From Streptomyces sp. S.PB5 (GTDB lineage Bacteria; Actinomycetota; Actinomycetes; Streptomycetales; Streptomycetaceae), in the NCBI RefSeq assembly GCF_030403745.1, contig NZ_JAQMWP010000008.1, forward strand, positions 248,001 through 312,000: DNA of 64,000 nucleotides, written 5' to 3'. Position 1 is the first letter of the stretch, and every line of letters begins with the position of its first letter. Both the position numbers and the translations under genes were made by a program. Shown piece by piece: positions 41,289 to 49,051 of this stretch. Under the pieces are notes generated by a model that did no database searches, was not told where the DNA came from, and saw only the letters and a list, made by a program, of their open reading frames with translations.

Positions 41289-43064
41289 ATGAACAGAGCC
41301 GTTGGAGCGGCCGCACTGCTCGTGGCGGGACTCGGAGTGGGCGGAGCCTCCCCGGCCGCCGCGGCGACCGAGCCCTGCCGGCCGACGGAAGGCTTCACCC
41401 ACTGCCGGATCTTCGACCACTCCGGTGCCGCCGTGGACTTCCAGGTACCCGCCGGGGTGGCGGAGCTGGACTTCCGCGGCTGGGGCATGGGCGGCGACGG
41501 CAACGCGTTCGCCGGCGGGGGCAACGCGGCCTATGTGGCGGGCTCGCTCGACGTCACCCCTGGTGAGCACCTGACCGTGAACGTGGGCGGCTGGCGCGTC
41601 GGCGGCAAGCTCTTCGGCGACGCGCTCGGCGGCAAGGCGGGCGAGGGCAGCTGGGGCGGACGGGGCGGCGCGAGCACCGCGGTCCGCGCCGCCGACGGTT
41701 CCGCCCTGTTCATCGCCGCCGGCGGCGGGGGCGGCGGTCATGGCGTCAGGGGCGTGGGCCGCGCCGGAAGCGGCGGCACCCAGGACGGCTACGACGCCAC
41801 CGAGAAGGACCTCGGCGGCATGGGCGCGAAGGGCGGCCAGGGCGGTGCGGCCGGCGGCGAGGGCGGCAAGCCCGGCGCCGATCACACACAGGGGGGCGCC
41901 GGTGGTGACGGCGGCGCCACGGCGGGTGGCGGCGGCGCGGGCTACGCCGGCGGTGGCGGCGGCGCGGGCAGGACCGCGGCGGGTGACTCCGGCAGTGGCG
42001 GCGGCGGTTCCAGCTACGCCGACCCCGAGCGCACCTCCGACGTACGCATGCTGAGCAGCATCACCTCCGATCCGGCGGCCGAGGACGATCCGTTCTGGGT
42101 GCACAACCCGATCGACGACCAGACGCCGGATCTGGCCGGCATCGGCCAGGGCGGCTGGAACGAGGGCGGCGGCGACGGCCGCGTGGTCCTGCAGTGGAAG
42201 GACCCCAAGGGCACCCCCGTGGTGTCCGAGCTGACCCGGGAGTCCGGGGACGACCAGACCGTCCTCCCCGTCGATGTCTCCGACCCCATGGTGGTCGTGG
42301 CCCGCGACAGGAACGGCGAGCCGCTTCCCGACCAGAAGGTGACCTTCACCCTGGAGGATCCGGACGGCCTCGGGGTGAAGTGGGAGGACTTCCCGACCGA
42401 GGTGTACACGGACGCCCAGGGACGCGCCCAGTCCCCCGGCGTCATCACCGGCGAGACCGAGGGCGACTTCGCGGTCCGGGCCACCTCCGGCGACACCTCG
42501 ACGACGTTCACCGCCCACGTCAAGCAGGGCATCTACTCGATCGAGATCACCGGCGGCGACGAGCAGCGGGCCAAGCCGGGCGAGGCCTTCGCCGACCCGC
42601 TCGGCGTCAAGGTGGCCAAGCCCGGCGTCCCGGTGGCCGACACCCCGGTCGAGTTCAGGGTGGAGGACGACACCGAGGGCGCCCCGGTGTTCGAGGGTGA
42701 CAAGCGCACGGCGTTCGTCACCACGAACGCAAGGGGCGAGGCCTCGGCCCCCGAACTCACGGCCGGCACGGAAGAGGGCACATACACCGTCGTGGCGACG
42801 GTCGGCGAGGCCACGGCCCGCTTCACCCTGGAGGTCACAGAGGAAGAGGCGACCTCCTCCCCCTCGCCGAGCCCCTCCGGCACCTCGGACACGGCCACGG
42901 GCGGCTCGGACACGGACAGTGGTACGGGCGCGCAGGGCGACTCGGGGTCCCTGGCCCTGACCGGCGCCGCGGGCATCGGCACCCTCGCCGGGGTGGCCGC
43001 GGCCCTCACCGCGCTCGGCTGGGCCGCCACGCGCCTGCGCACCCGCTCCCGCACGAACGACTGA
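41289..43064 (+). CDS. Glycine-rich, Ig-like surface protein with LAXTG sortase signal
   Basis: 591 residues; the ATG follows GGAGG. The signal peptide ends near SPAAAAT. A glycine-rich region spans about 60-240 (repeated GGxGG, GGAGGDGG, GGGGAG). Two bacterial Ig-like (Big_1-type) domains at about 310-520 each contain PLPDQKVTFTL or GVPVADTPVEFRV strands. A Ser/Thr/Pro/Gly linker is followed by LALTG (555-559), a membrane helix and the basic tail RLRTRSRTND. LAXTG is the class E sortase signal of streptomycetes, so it should be covalently bound to peptidoglycan. I infer a scaffold or adhesin for the extracellular polymer made nearby. Confidence 0.85.
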   Translation: MNRAVGAAALLVAGLGVGGASPAAAATEPCRPTEGFTHCRIFDHSGAAVDFQVPAGVAELDFRGWGMGGDGNAFAGGGNAAYVAGSLDVTPGEHLTVNVGGWRVGGKLFGDALGGKAGEGSWGGRGGASTAVRAADGSALFIAAGGGGGGHGVRGVGRAGSGGTQDGYDATEKDLGGMGAKGGQGGAAGGEGGKPGADHTQGGAGGDGGATAGGGGAGYAGGGGGAGRTAAGDSGSGGGGSSYADPERTSDVRMLSSITSDPAAEDDPFWVHNPIDDQTPDLAGIGQGGWNEGGGDGRVVLQWKDPKGTPVVSELTRESGDDQTVLPVDVSDPMVVVARDRNGEPLPDQKVTFTLEDPDGLGVKWEDFPTEVYTDAQGRAQSPGVITGETEGDFAVRATSGDTSTTFTAHVKQGIYSIEITGGDEQRAKPGEAFADPLGVKVAKPGVPVADTPVEFRVEDDTEGAPVFEGDKRTAFVTTNARGEASAPELTAGTEEGTYTVVATVGEATARFTLEVTEEEATSSPSPSPSGTSDTATGGSDTDSGTGAQGDSGSLALTGAAGIGTLAGVAAALTALGWAATRLRTRSRTND

Positions 43065-43081
43065 CCTCGCCCGAACGAGAG

Positions 43082-43111
43082 GGGGCTCCGCGATACCCAC
43101 CGCGGAGCCCC
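43082..43111. terminator. Hairpin terminator between the LAXTG-protein gene and truA
   Basis: GGGGCTCCGCG (43082-43092), an 8-nt loop, CGCGGAGCCCC (43101-43111). It lies between convergent genes and can stop transcription from both sides. Confidence 0.85.
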
Positions 43112-43120
43112 TGTCTCCTG

Positions 43121-43966
43121 CTAGTGCACCTGCCCCCGCACCCGCCGAGCCTGCCGCTGCCGCTCGGCAAGCAGCCCGTCCGCCGGATAGGCGACCTCCT
43201 CCAGCGTCAGCCCATGCGGCCGTACGACGTGCACGGCACTGTCCCTGACCCCGGCGTCCAGCACCTTCCGCGGCCACTCCACACCCCGGTGCCCGTCCCC
43301 CACGAACAGCAGCGCACCCACCATGGACCGCACCTGGTTGTGGCAGAAGGCGTCGGCCCGGACCTCGATCTCGACGACCCCGCCCTCGGTCCGCCGCACC
43401 CCGAAGTCGAAGATCTCCCGCACGGTCGAGGCCCCCTCGCGCTTCTTCGCGTAGGCGGCGAAGTCATGCTCCCCGACCAGCGACTTCGCGGCCGCGTCCA
43501 TGACATCGACATCCAGCTCCCAGTCGTGCCAGAGCACATGGTTGCGCAGCAGCGGATCCACACCCCCGGGCCGGTCCCCGACCCGGTACACATACCGCCG
43601 CCACAGCGCCGCGAACCGGGCGTTGAACCCCTCGGCCGCCTCCGTGAGCGCCCACACCCGCACATCCTTGGGAAGCCGACCGGCAAGCCGCTTCAGCAGC
43701 TTCTCCCGGTGCTCCGCCCACAGCGCCTCCGGCAGATCGACATGGGCCACCTGCCCCCGGGCGTGCACCCCGGCGTCAGTCCTCCCCGCCACAGTCAGCT
43801 CATACGTCGTCTCCCCCGACCGCGTCACCGTCCGCAGCGCATCCTCGATCTCCGCCTGCACGGTCCGCTGCCCACCGGCCTGCTTGGCCCACCCACGGAA
43901 GTCGGTCCCGTCGTAGGAGAGGTCGAGACGGACACGTACGAACCCGGGCGCTGCTTCTTCACTCAC
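43121..43966 (-). CDS. truA: tRNA pseudouridine(38-40) synthase
   Basis: 281 residues. The catalytic Asp lies in VAGRTDAGVHARGQVAH; YDGTDFRGWAKQ and FCHNQVRSMVGALLFVG are family motifs. TruA modifies positions 38-40 of many tRNAs. It follows rplQ on the same strand, separated by a strong hairpin. Confidence 0.97.
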   Translation of the reverse strand: MSEEAAPGFVRVRLDLSYDGTDFRGWAKQAGGQRTVQAEIEDALRTVTRSGETTYELTVAGRTDAGVHARGQVAHVDLPEALWAEHREKLLKRLAGRLPKDVRVWALTEAAEGFNARFAALWRRYVYRVGDRPGGVDPLLRNHVLWHDWELDVDVMDAAAKSLVGEHDFAAYAKKREGASTVREIFDFGVRRTEGGVVEIEVRADAFCHNQVRSMVGALLFVGDGHRGVEWPRKVLDAGVRDSAVHVVRPHGLTLEEVAYPADGLLAERQRQARRVRGQVH

Positions 43967-43990
43967 AGGGAGATCCTCTCAGGAACACGA

Positions 43991-44026
43991 AAGCGGGCCC
44001 GCTCCAGAAAAGGAACGGGCCCGCTT
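43991..44026 (-). terminator. Terminator after rplQ (end of the alpha operon)
   Basis: AAGCGGGCCCG (43991-44001) pairs with CGGGCCCGCTT (44016-44026) around a 14-nt loop. It lies between the rplQ stop and truA. Confidence 0.88.
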
Positions 44027-44034
44027 CGGAACGC

Positions 44035-44547
44035 TTACGCGTCCTTCGACTCCTCGGCGGGAGCCTCAGCGGCGTCCTCGACGACGTCCTCGGACTTGGC
44101 CTCGACAGCCTCGTCCTTCTTCAGGGCGTCTTCCTTGACCGCACGCTTGGTGGCGGCCTCGGCCTCGCCGGTGGCCTCCTGCGCGACCGTCAGCGCCTCG
44201 ACCAGCTCGATGACAGCCATGGGCGCGTTGTCGCCACGACGGTTACCGATCTTGGTGATACGGGTGTAGCCACCCGGACGGTTCTCGTACCGCGGGCCGA
44301 TCTCGGTGAAGAGCGTGTGGACGATGCTCTTGTCCGTGATGACCTGGAGCACCTGGCGGCGGTTGTGAAGGTCGCCCTTCTTCGCCTTGGTGACCAGACG
44401 CTCGGCGTAGGGCCGCAGACGGCGGGCCTTCGCCTCGGTGGTGGTGATGCGGCCGTGCTCGAAGAGGCTCTTCGCCAGGTTCGCGAGGAGCAGCTTCTCG
44501 TGCGCGGCGCTGCCGCCCAGACGGGCACCCTTGGTGGGCTTCGGCAT
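44035..44547 (-). CDS. rplQ: 50S ribosomal protein L17 (bL17)
   Basis: 170 residues. The conserved part is residues 1-118 (MPKPTKGARLGGSAAHEKLL, ITTTEAKARRLRPYAE, YTRITKIGNRRGDNAPMA). The C-terminal 50 residues are an Ala/Glu/Lys-rich extension found in actinobacteria. Confidence 0.98.
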   Translation of the reverse strand: MPKPTKGARLGGSAAHEKLLLANLAKSLFEHGRITTTEAKARRLRPYAERLVTKAKKGDLHNRRQVLQVITDKSIVHTLFTEIGPRYENRPGGYTRITKIGNRRGDNAPMAVIELVEALTVAQEATGEAEAATKRAVKEDALKKDEAVEAKSEDVVEDAAEAPAEESKDA

Positions 44548-44633
44548 GGTGTTTCTCCTGTATGTCTGCCCCGGCCGTACTAGGTACCGGGGTCAGTATC
44601 CGAGCGAGCGGTTGCCCGTCGGAGATCCGAGCA

Positions 44634-44701
44634 GGGCCCCGAAGGGGCCCGCTCGGAAGGGGCGCGGGGAACTGCGCGATCAAGCACAGCGCACCCGCAC
44701 C
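44634..44701. repeat. Dispersed GGGGCGCGGGGAACTGCGCG repeat between rpoA and rplQ
   Basis: Hairpin GGGCCCC (44634-44640), GAA, GGGGCCC (44644-44650) is followed by the streptomycete repeat GGGGCGCGGGGAACTGCGCG, then ATCAAGCACAGCGCACCCGC. It lies inside the alpha operon (181-bp rpoA-rplQ gap), where it could reduce rplQ expression. Confidence 0.65.
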
Positions 44702-44728
44702 CAAGATCGAACCGCATGGCCCGAGCTC

Positions 44729-45751
44729 TTAGTACTGCTCGGTCTCCACGAAGCCCGCGTCCGCGTCGTCGTCCGCGCCGAACGCGTCCGCCGCAGCGGT
44801 GGGGTCGAACCCGGGAGGCGAGTCCTTGAGCGCCAGGCCCATACCCGCCAGCTTCGCCTTGACCTCGTCGATCGACTTCGCACCGAAGTTGCGGATGTCG
44901 AGCAGGTCGGCCTCGGAGCGGGCGACGAGCTCACCCACGGAGTGGATGCCCTCACGCTTGAGGCAGTTGTACGACCGAACGGTGAGCTCCAGCTCCTCGA
45001 TCGGCAGCGCCAGGTCAGCGGCGAGGGCGGCGTCCGTCGGGGACGGACCCATGTCGATGCCCTCGGCGTCGATGTTGAGCTCGCGGGCCAGACCGAACAG
45101 CTCGACCAGGGTCTTACCGGCCGACGCCATGGCGTCGCGGGGACGCATGGCCTGCTTGGTCTCGACGTCGACGATCAGCTTGTCGAAGTCGGTGCGCTGC
45201 TCGACACGAGTCGCCTCGACCTTGTACGTGACCTTCAGAACCGGCGAGTAGATGGAGTCGACCGGGATACGGCCGATCTCCTGGCCCACCTGCTTGTTCT
45301 GGACGGCGGAGACGTAACCACGGCCACGCTCGACCGTGAGCTCCATCTCCAGCTTGCCCTTGCCGTTGAGCGTGGCGAGGACGAGGTCGGGGTTGTGCAC
45401 CTCGACACCGGCCGGGGGCGCGATGTCGGCGGCGGTGACCAGACCCGGGCCCTGCTTGCGCAGGTACATCACGACCGGCTCGTCGTGCTCCGAGGAGACG
45501 ACCAGCTGCTTGATGTTGAGGATCAGGTCGGTGACGTCCTCCTTGACGCCCGGCACGGTGGTGAACTCGTGCAGCACGCCGTCGATCCGGATCGAGGTGA
45601 CGGCGGCACCCGGGATCGAGGAGAGGAGGGTACGACGGAGGGAGTTGCCGAGGGTGTAACCGAAGCCCGGCTCCAGCGGCTCGATCACGAACCGGGAGCG
45701 GAACTCGTCGACGACCTCTTCGGTCAACGAGGGACGCTGAGCGATCAGCAT
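44729..45751 (-). CDS. rpoA: DNA-directed RNA polymerase subunit alpha
   Basis: 340 residues. The N-terminal assembly domain has FVIEPLEPGFGYTLGNSLRRTLLSSIPG split over two strands, and the C-terminal DNA-binding domain has LELTVRSYNCLKREGI, GELVARSEADLLDIRNFG. It dimerises to start polymerase assembly. Confidence 0.99.
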   Translation of the reverse strand: MLIAQRPSLTEEVVDEFRSRFVIEPLEPGFGYTLGNSLRRTLLSSIPGAAVTSIRIDGVLHEFTTVPGVKEDVTDLILNIKQLVVSSEHDEPVVMYLRKQGPGLVTAADIAPPAGVEVHNPDLVLATLNGKGKLEMELTVERGRGYVSAVQNKQVGQEIGRIPVDSIYSPVLKVTYKVEATRVEQRTDFDKLIVDVETKQAMRPRDAMASAGKTLVELFGLARELNIDAEGIDMGPSPTDAALAADLALPIEELELTVRSYNCLKREGIHSVGELVARSEADLLDIRNFGAKSIDEVKAKLAGMGLALKDSPPGFDPTAAADAFGADDDADAGFVETEQY

Positions 45752-45876
45752 GTGATTCCTTCAGTTCAGGGGCACCCACTATTTGATGCCCTGAGGTACT
45801 GCACAGGTATTACAAGGGTACGGGCGATACGACCCTTGCAGAGCCGTACCGCCCGAGAAGCCCGAGTGAAGCGAGG

Positions 45877-46281
45877 TCAGACGCGACGACGCTTCGGCGG
45901 ACGGCAGCCGTTGTGCGGGGTGGGCGTGACGTCCTGGATGGAGCCGACCTCGAGACCGGTCGCCTGCAGCGAACGGATGGCCGTCTCGCGACCCGAACCC
46001 GGGCCCTTGACGAACACGTCAACCTTGCGCATGCCGTGCTCCTGCGCGCGGCGGGCGGCCGACTCGGCGGCCATCTGCGCGGCGAAGGGGGTGGACTTGC
46101 GCGAGCCCTTGAAGCCGACGTGGCCGGCGGAGGCCCAGGAGATCACGTTGCCCGAGGGGTCCGTGATCGAGACGATCGTGTTGTTGAACGTGCTCTTGAT
46201 GTGGGCGTGCCCGTGAGCGACGTTCTTCTTTTCCTTGCGGCGCACCTTCTTGGCAGCGCCCTGACGACCCTTGGGGGGCAT
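45877..46281 (-). CDS. rpsK: 30S ribosomal protein S11 (uS11)
   Basis: 134 residues with HGHAHIKSTFNNTIVSITD, SRKSTPFAAQMAAE, DVTPTPHNGCRPPKRRRV. It is part of the platform of the 30S subunit. It lies between rpsM and rpoA. Confidence 0.99.
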   Translation of the reverse strand: MPPKGRQGAAKKVRRKEKKNVAHGHAHIKSTFNNTIVSITDPSGNVISWASAGHVGFKGSRKSTPFAAQMAAESAARRAQEHGMRKVDVFVKGPGSGRETAIRSLQATGLEVGSIQDVTPTPHNGCRPPKRRRV

Positions 46282-46347
46282 CTGTACTCCTACGGGAGGT
46301 GGTCGGTCCTACAGCGAAGACCGCTGGACTGCGAAGTCCGCTGTGGA

Positions 46348-46728
46348 CTACTTCTTGCCCGGCTTCTTCTTGCCGGCGATGGCGCGACGCGGGCCCTTGC
46401 GGGTACGAGCGTTCGTGCTGGTGCGCTGACCGCGGACGGGCAGACCACGACGGTGACGGAGACCCTGGTAGCAGCCGATCTCGACCTTGCGGCGGATGTC
46501 GGCCTGGATCTCGCGACGGAGGTCACCCTCGGTCTTGATGTTGTTGTCGACGTACTCACGAATCGCGACGAGCTGCTCCTCGGAGAGGTCGCGAACGCGG
46601 GTGTTCGGGTCGATGCCGGTCTCGGCCAGCGTCTGCTGGGAGAGCGTCCGGCCGATGCCGAACACGTAGGTCAGGGCGACCTCCACGCGCTTTTCGCGCG
46701 GGATGTCAACACCGGAAACGCGTGCCAT
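46348..46728 (-). CDS. rpsM: 30S ribosomal protein S13 (uS13)
   Basis: 126 residues with ARVSGVDIPREKRVEVALTY, YQGLRHRRGLPVRGQRTSTNARTRKGP. Its C-terminus contacts tRNA and the 50S subunit. Gap of 66 bp to rpsK. Confidence 0.99.
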   Translation of the reverse strand: MARVSGVDIPREKRVEVALTYVFGIGRTLSQQTLAETGIDPNTRVRDLSEEQLVAIREYVDNNIKTEGDLRREIQADIRRKVEIGCYQGLRHRRGLPVRGQRTSTNARTRKGPRRAIAGKKKPGKK

Positions 46729-46917
46729 TCAATGGCTCCTGGTGATCTTCGGAGGTCTGCCGCAGAACCGACTCCCAGCCGCCGTACCAGGTACGAACTG
46801 GGTCCCCAGCCTCCGAACCGGGGGTGTCAGACGGACGTACGCCGCCTGGGTCCTGCGTATGAACAAATTCAGCTCGCGTCGCGCGAAAATCTGCGGATGC
46901 AGAGGAAAGGTCGGCGA

Positions 46918-47031
46918 TCAGCCCTGGCGCTGCTTGTGGCGCGGGTTCTCGCAGATGACCATGACCCGACCGTGACGGCGGATCACCCTGCACTTGTCGC
47001 AGATCTTCTTGACGCTCGGCTTGACCTTCAT
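46918..47031 (-). CDS. rpmJ: 50S ribosomal protein L36 (bL36), zinc-binding type
   Basis: 37 codons: MKVKPSVKKICDKCRVIRRH, then GRVMVICENPRHKQRQG. Cys11, Cys14, Cys27 and His32 form the zinc site. It lies between infA and rpsM. Confidence 0.98.
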   Translation of the reverse strand: MKVKPSVKKICDKCRVIRRHGRVMVICENPRHKQRQG

Positions 47032-47060
47032 GGGATTGAGGTTCTCCGAGTCAGAGGGAT

Positions 47061-47282
47061 CTACTTGTACCGGTAGACGATCCGGCCACGCGTCAGGTCG
47101 TACGGAGACAGCTCCACCACGACCCGGTCGTCAGGGAGGATGCGGATGTAGTGCATACGCATCTTGCCGCTGATGTGTGCCAGGACCTGGTGGCCGTTCT
47201 GGAGCTCGACCTTGAACATGGCGTTCGGAAGAGACTCGACGACAGTGCCCTCGATCTCGATGGCACCTTGCTTCTTGGCCAC
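47061..47282 (-). CDS. infA: Translation initiation factor IF-1
   Basis: 73 residues from a GTG at 47282 (VAKKQGAIEIEGTVVESLPN). It is an OB-fold protein that binds the 30S A site. The longer frame to 47321 has no ribosome-binding site. It is followed 29 bp later by rpmJ. Confidence 0.98.
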   Translation of the reverse strand: MAKKQGAIEIEGTVVESLPNAMFKVELQNGHQVLAHISGKMRMHYIRILPDDRVVVELSPYDLTRGRIVYRYK

Positions 47283-47450
47283 GCTTCGCCCTTCGAATCG
47301 ACTACCTTGATCGACTCCCACGCTTTTCCCTTGCGGGGCATGCGGACATGCGGGTGCACGAGAGCCGACGAGTCAGTCTACGTCAGCACACCCGGAAAGA
47401 CGAATCGAGGAAGGATGCCCCGACGGGGAGATCCTTAAGCACGACACCGC

Positions 47451-48287
47451 TCAGGCCAGCGGGTCGGGAGCGGCCGTGATGCCGTACTCCGCGAGCTTCG
47501 CCTTACCCCCGTCGGGAGCCGTCAGCACCAGCGGACCGTCCACGGTCAGCGCGACGGAGTGCTCCCAGTGCGAGGACCACGTCCCGTCGGTCGTGATGAC
47601 CGTCCAGTCGTCGGAGAGCACCTCGGTCCGGGGGGTGCCCAGGGACACCATCGGCTCGATCGCGAGGCAGAACCCGGGGACCAGCTTCGGGCCCTTGCCC
47701 CGCCGCCGGTCGACGTAGTTCAGCAGATGGGGGTCCATGTGCATCTCGGTGCCGATGCCGTGGCCGCCGTAGTCCTCGACGATGCCGTACTTGCCGCCGC
47801 CCGGCTTCGGCTGCCGGCGGATGTACGTCTCGATGGCCCGGGAGACGTCCACCAGGCGGTTGCCCTGCTTCATGGCCGCGATACCGGCCCACATGGACTC
47901 TTCCGTGACCCGGGAGAGCTCGATCAGCTCCGGAGCGTGACCGGAGCCCACGAAGGCCGTGTAGGCGGCGTCACCGTGCCAGCCGTCGATGATCGCGCCG
48001 CAGTCGACGGAGATGATGTCGCCGTCCTTGAGGACGACGTCCTCGGACGGGATGCCGTGGACCACGACCTCGTTCACGGAGGTGCAGATCGTCGCCGGGA
48101 AGCCGCCGTACCCCAGGAAGTTCGACTTCGCCCCGTGCTCGGCGAGCACCTTGCGCGCGACGTCGTCCAGATCCTTCGTGGACGCCCCCGGCACGGCGGC
48201 CTCACGCGTGGCCGCGTGGATGGCGGCGACGACCAGCCCCGCCGCACGCATCTTTGCGATCTGCTCGGGGCTCTTGATCTGCACCAT
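47451..48287 (-). CDS. map: Type I methionine aminopeptidase
   Basis: 278 residues from the ATG at 48287 (MVQIKSPEQIAKMRAAG). Metal ligands sit in SVDCGAIIDGWHGDAAYTAF, GHGIGTEMHMDP, IEPMVSLGT and the last Glu of SHWEHSVALT. It removes initiator methionine from new proteins. It is downstream of adk with a 101-bp gap. Confidence 0.97.
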   Translation of the reverse strand: MVQIKSPEQIAKMRAAGLVVAAIHAATREAAVPGASTKDLDDVARKVLAEHGAKSNFLGYGGFPATICTSVNEVVVHGIPSEDVVLKDGDIISVDCGAIIDGWHGDAAYTAFVGSGHAPELIELSRVTEESMWAGIAAMKQGNRLVDVSRAIETYIRRQPKPGGGKYGIVEDYGGHGIGTEMHMDPHLLNYVDRRRGKGPKLVPGFCLAIEPMVSLGTPRTEVLSDDWTVITTDGTWSSHWEHSVALTVDGPLVLTAPDGGKAKLAEYGITAAPDPLA

Positions 48288-48388
48288 GGGGGTCCTGCGC
48301 TCTCCGTCACTCGACCGGTTCGGGTTACCTGCACAACAGTACGGCCGTGCAGTCCCTCGGGACTCCACGGCCGTACCAGGAACGACGA

Positions 48389-49051
48389 CTACTGGTCGTC
48401 GCCCTCACGCTTCAGCGCGGCCAGCGCACGAGTGGTGACCTCGTCCACCGGGCCCATGGCCTCGATCGTGACGACCAGACCCTGCGACTTGTAGTAGTCG
48501 ATGATCGGCTCGGTCTGCGTGTGGTAGACCTCGAGCCGGGTGCGGACCGTGTCCTCGGAGTCGTCGTCACGCTGGTACAGCTCGCCACCGCAGACGTCGC
48601 AGACGCCCTCCTCGGCCGGCTTCTTGTACGTCACGTGGAAGACGTGCGAGGAGTCGTTACGGCAGATTCGCCGGCCGGCGATCCGCTGGACGACCTCCTC
48701 CTCGGGGGCCTCCAGGTCCAGCACCGCGTCCAGCTTGATGCCCTCGGTGGTGAGCAGTTCGTCCAGCGCCTCGGCCTGCGAGACGTTCCGCGGGAAGCCG
48801 TCCAGCAGGAAGCCGTTCACGGCGTCCGGCTGCTCCATACGGTCCTTCGCCATCGCGATGGTGACCTCGTCGGGGACGAGGTTGCCGGCGTCCATGTAGG
48901 ACTTCGCGAGTTTGCCCAGGTCCGTCTGCTGGCTGATGTTGGCGCGGAACAGGTCGCCCGTGGAGATGTGCGGGACACGCAGCTTCTCGGCAAGGCGCGT
49001 GGCCTGCGTTCCCTTTCCGGCGCCAGGCGGCCCGACGAGGACGATTCGCAT
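48389..49051 (-). CDS. adk: Adenylate kinase (long, zinc-LID form)
   Basis: 220 residues. The P-loop is GPPGAGKGTQA, HISTGDLFR follows, and GFPRN and the LID with ICRND, then CDVCGG, suggest a structural zinc. The start overlaps the secY stop by one base (TGATG). Confidence 0.98.
   Translation of the reverse strand: MRIVLVGPPGAGKGTQATRLAEKLRVPHISTGDLFRANISQQTDLGKLAKSYMDAGNLVPDEVTIAMAKDRMEQPDAVNGFLLDGFPRNVSQAEALDELLTTEGIKLDAVLDLEAPEEEVVQRIAGRRICRNDSSHVFHVTYKKPAEEGVCDVCGGELYQRDDDSEDTVRTRLEVYHTQTEPIIDYYKSQGLVVTIEAMGPVDEVTTRALAALKREGDDQ

Noticed and set aside
44438..46216. Plus-strand frame opposite rpoA/rpsK
   Set aside because: Antisense shadow of highly conserved ribosomal and polymerase genes.
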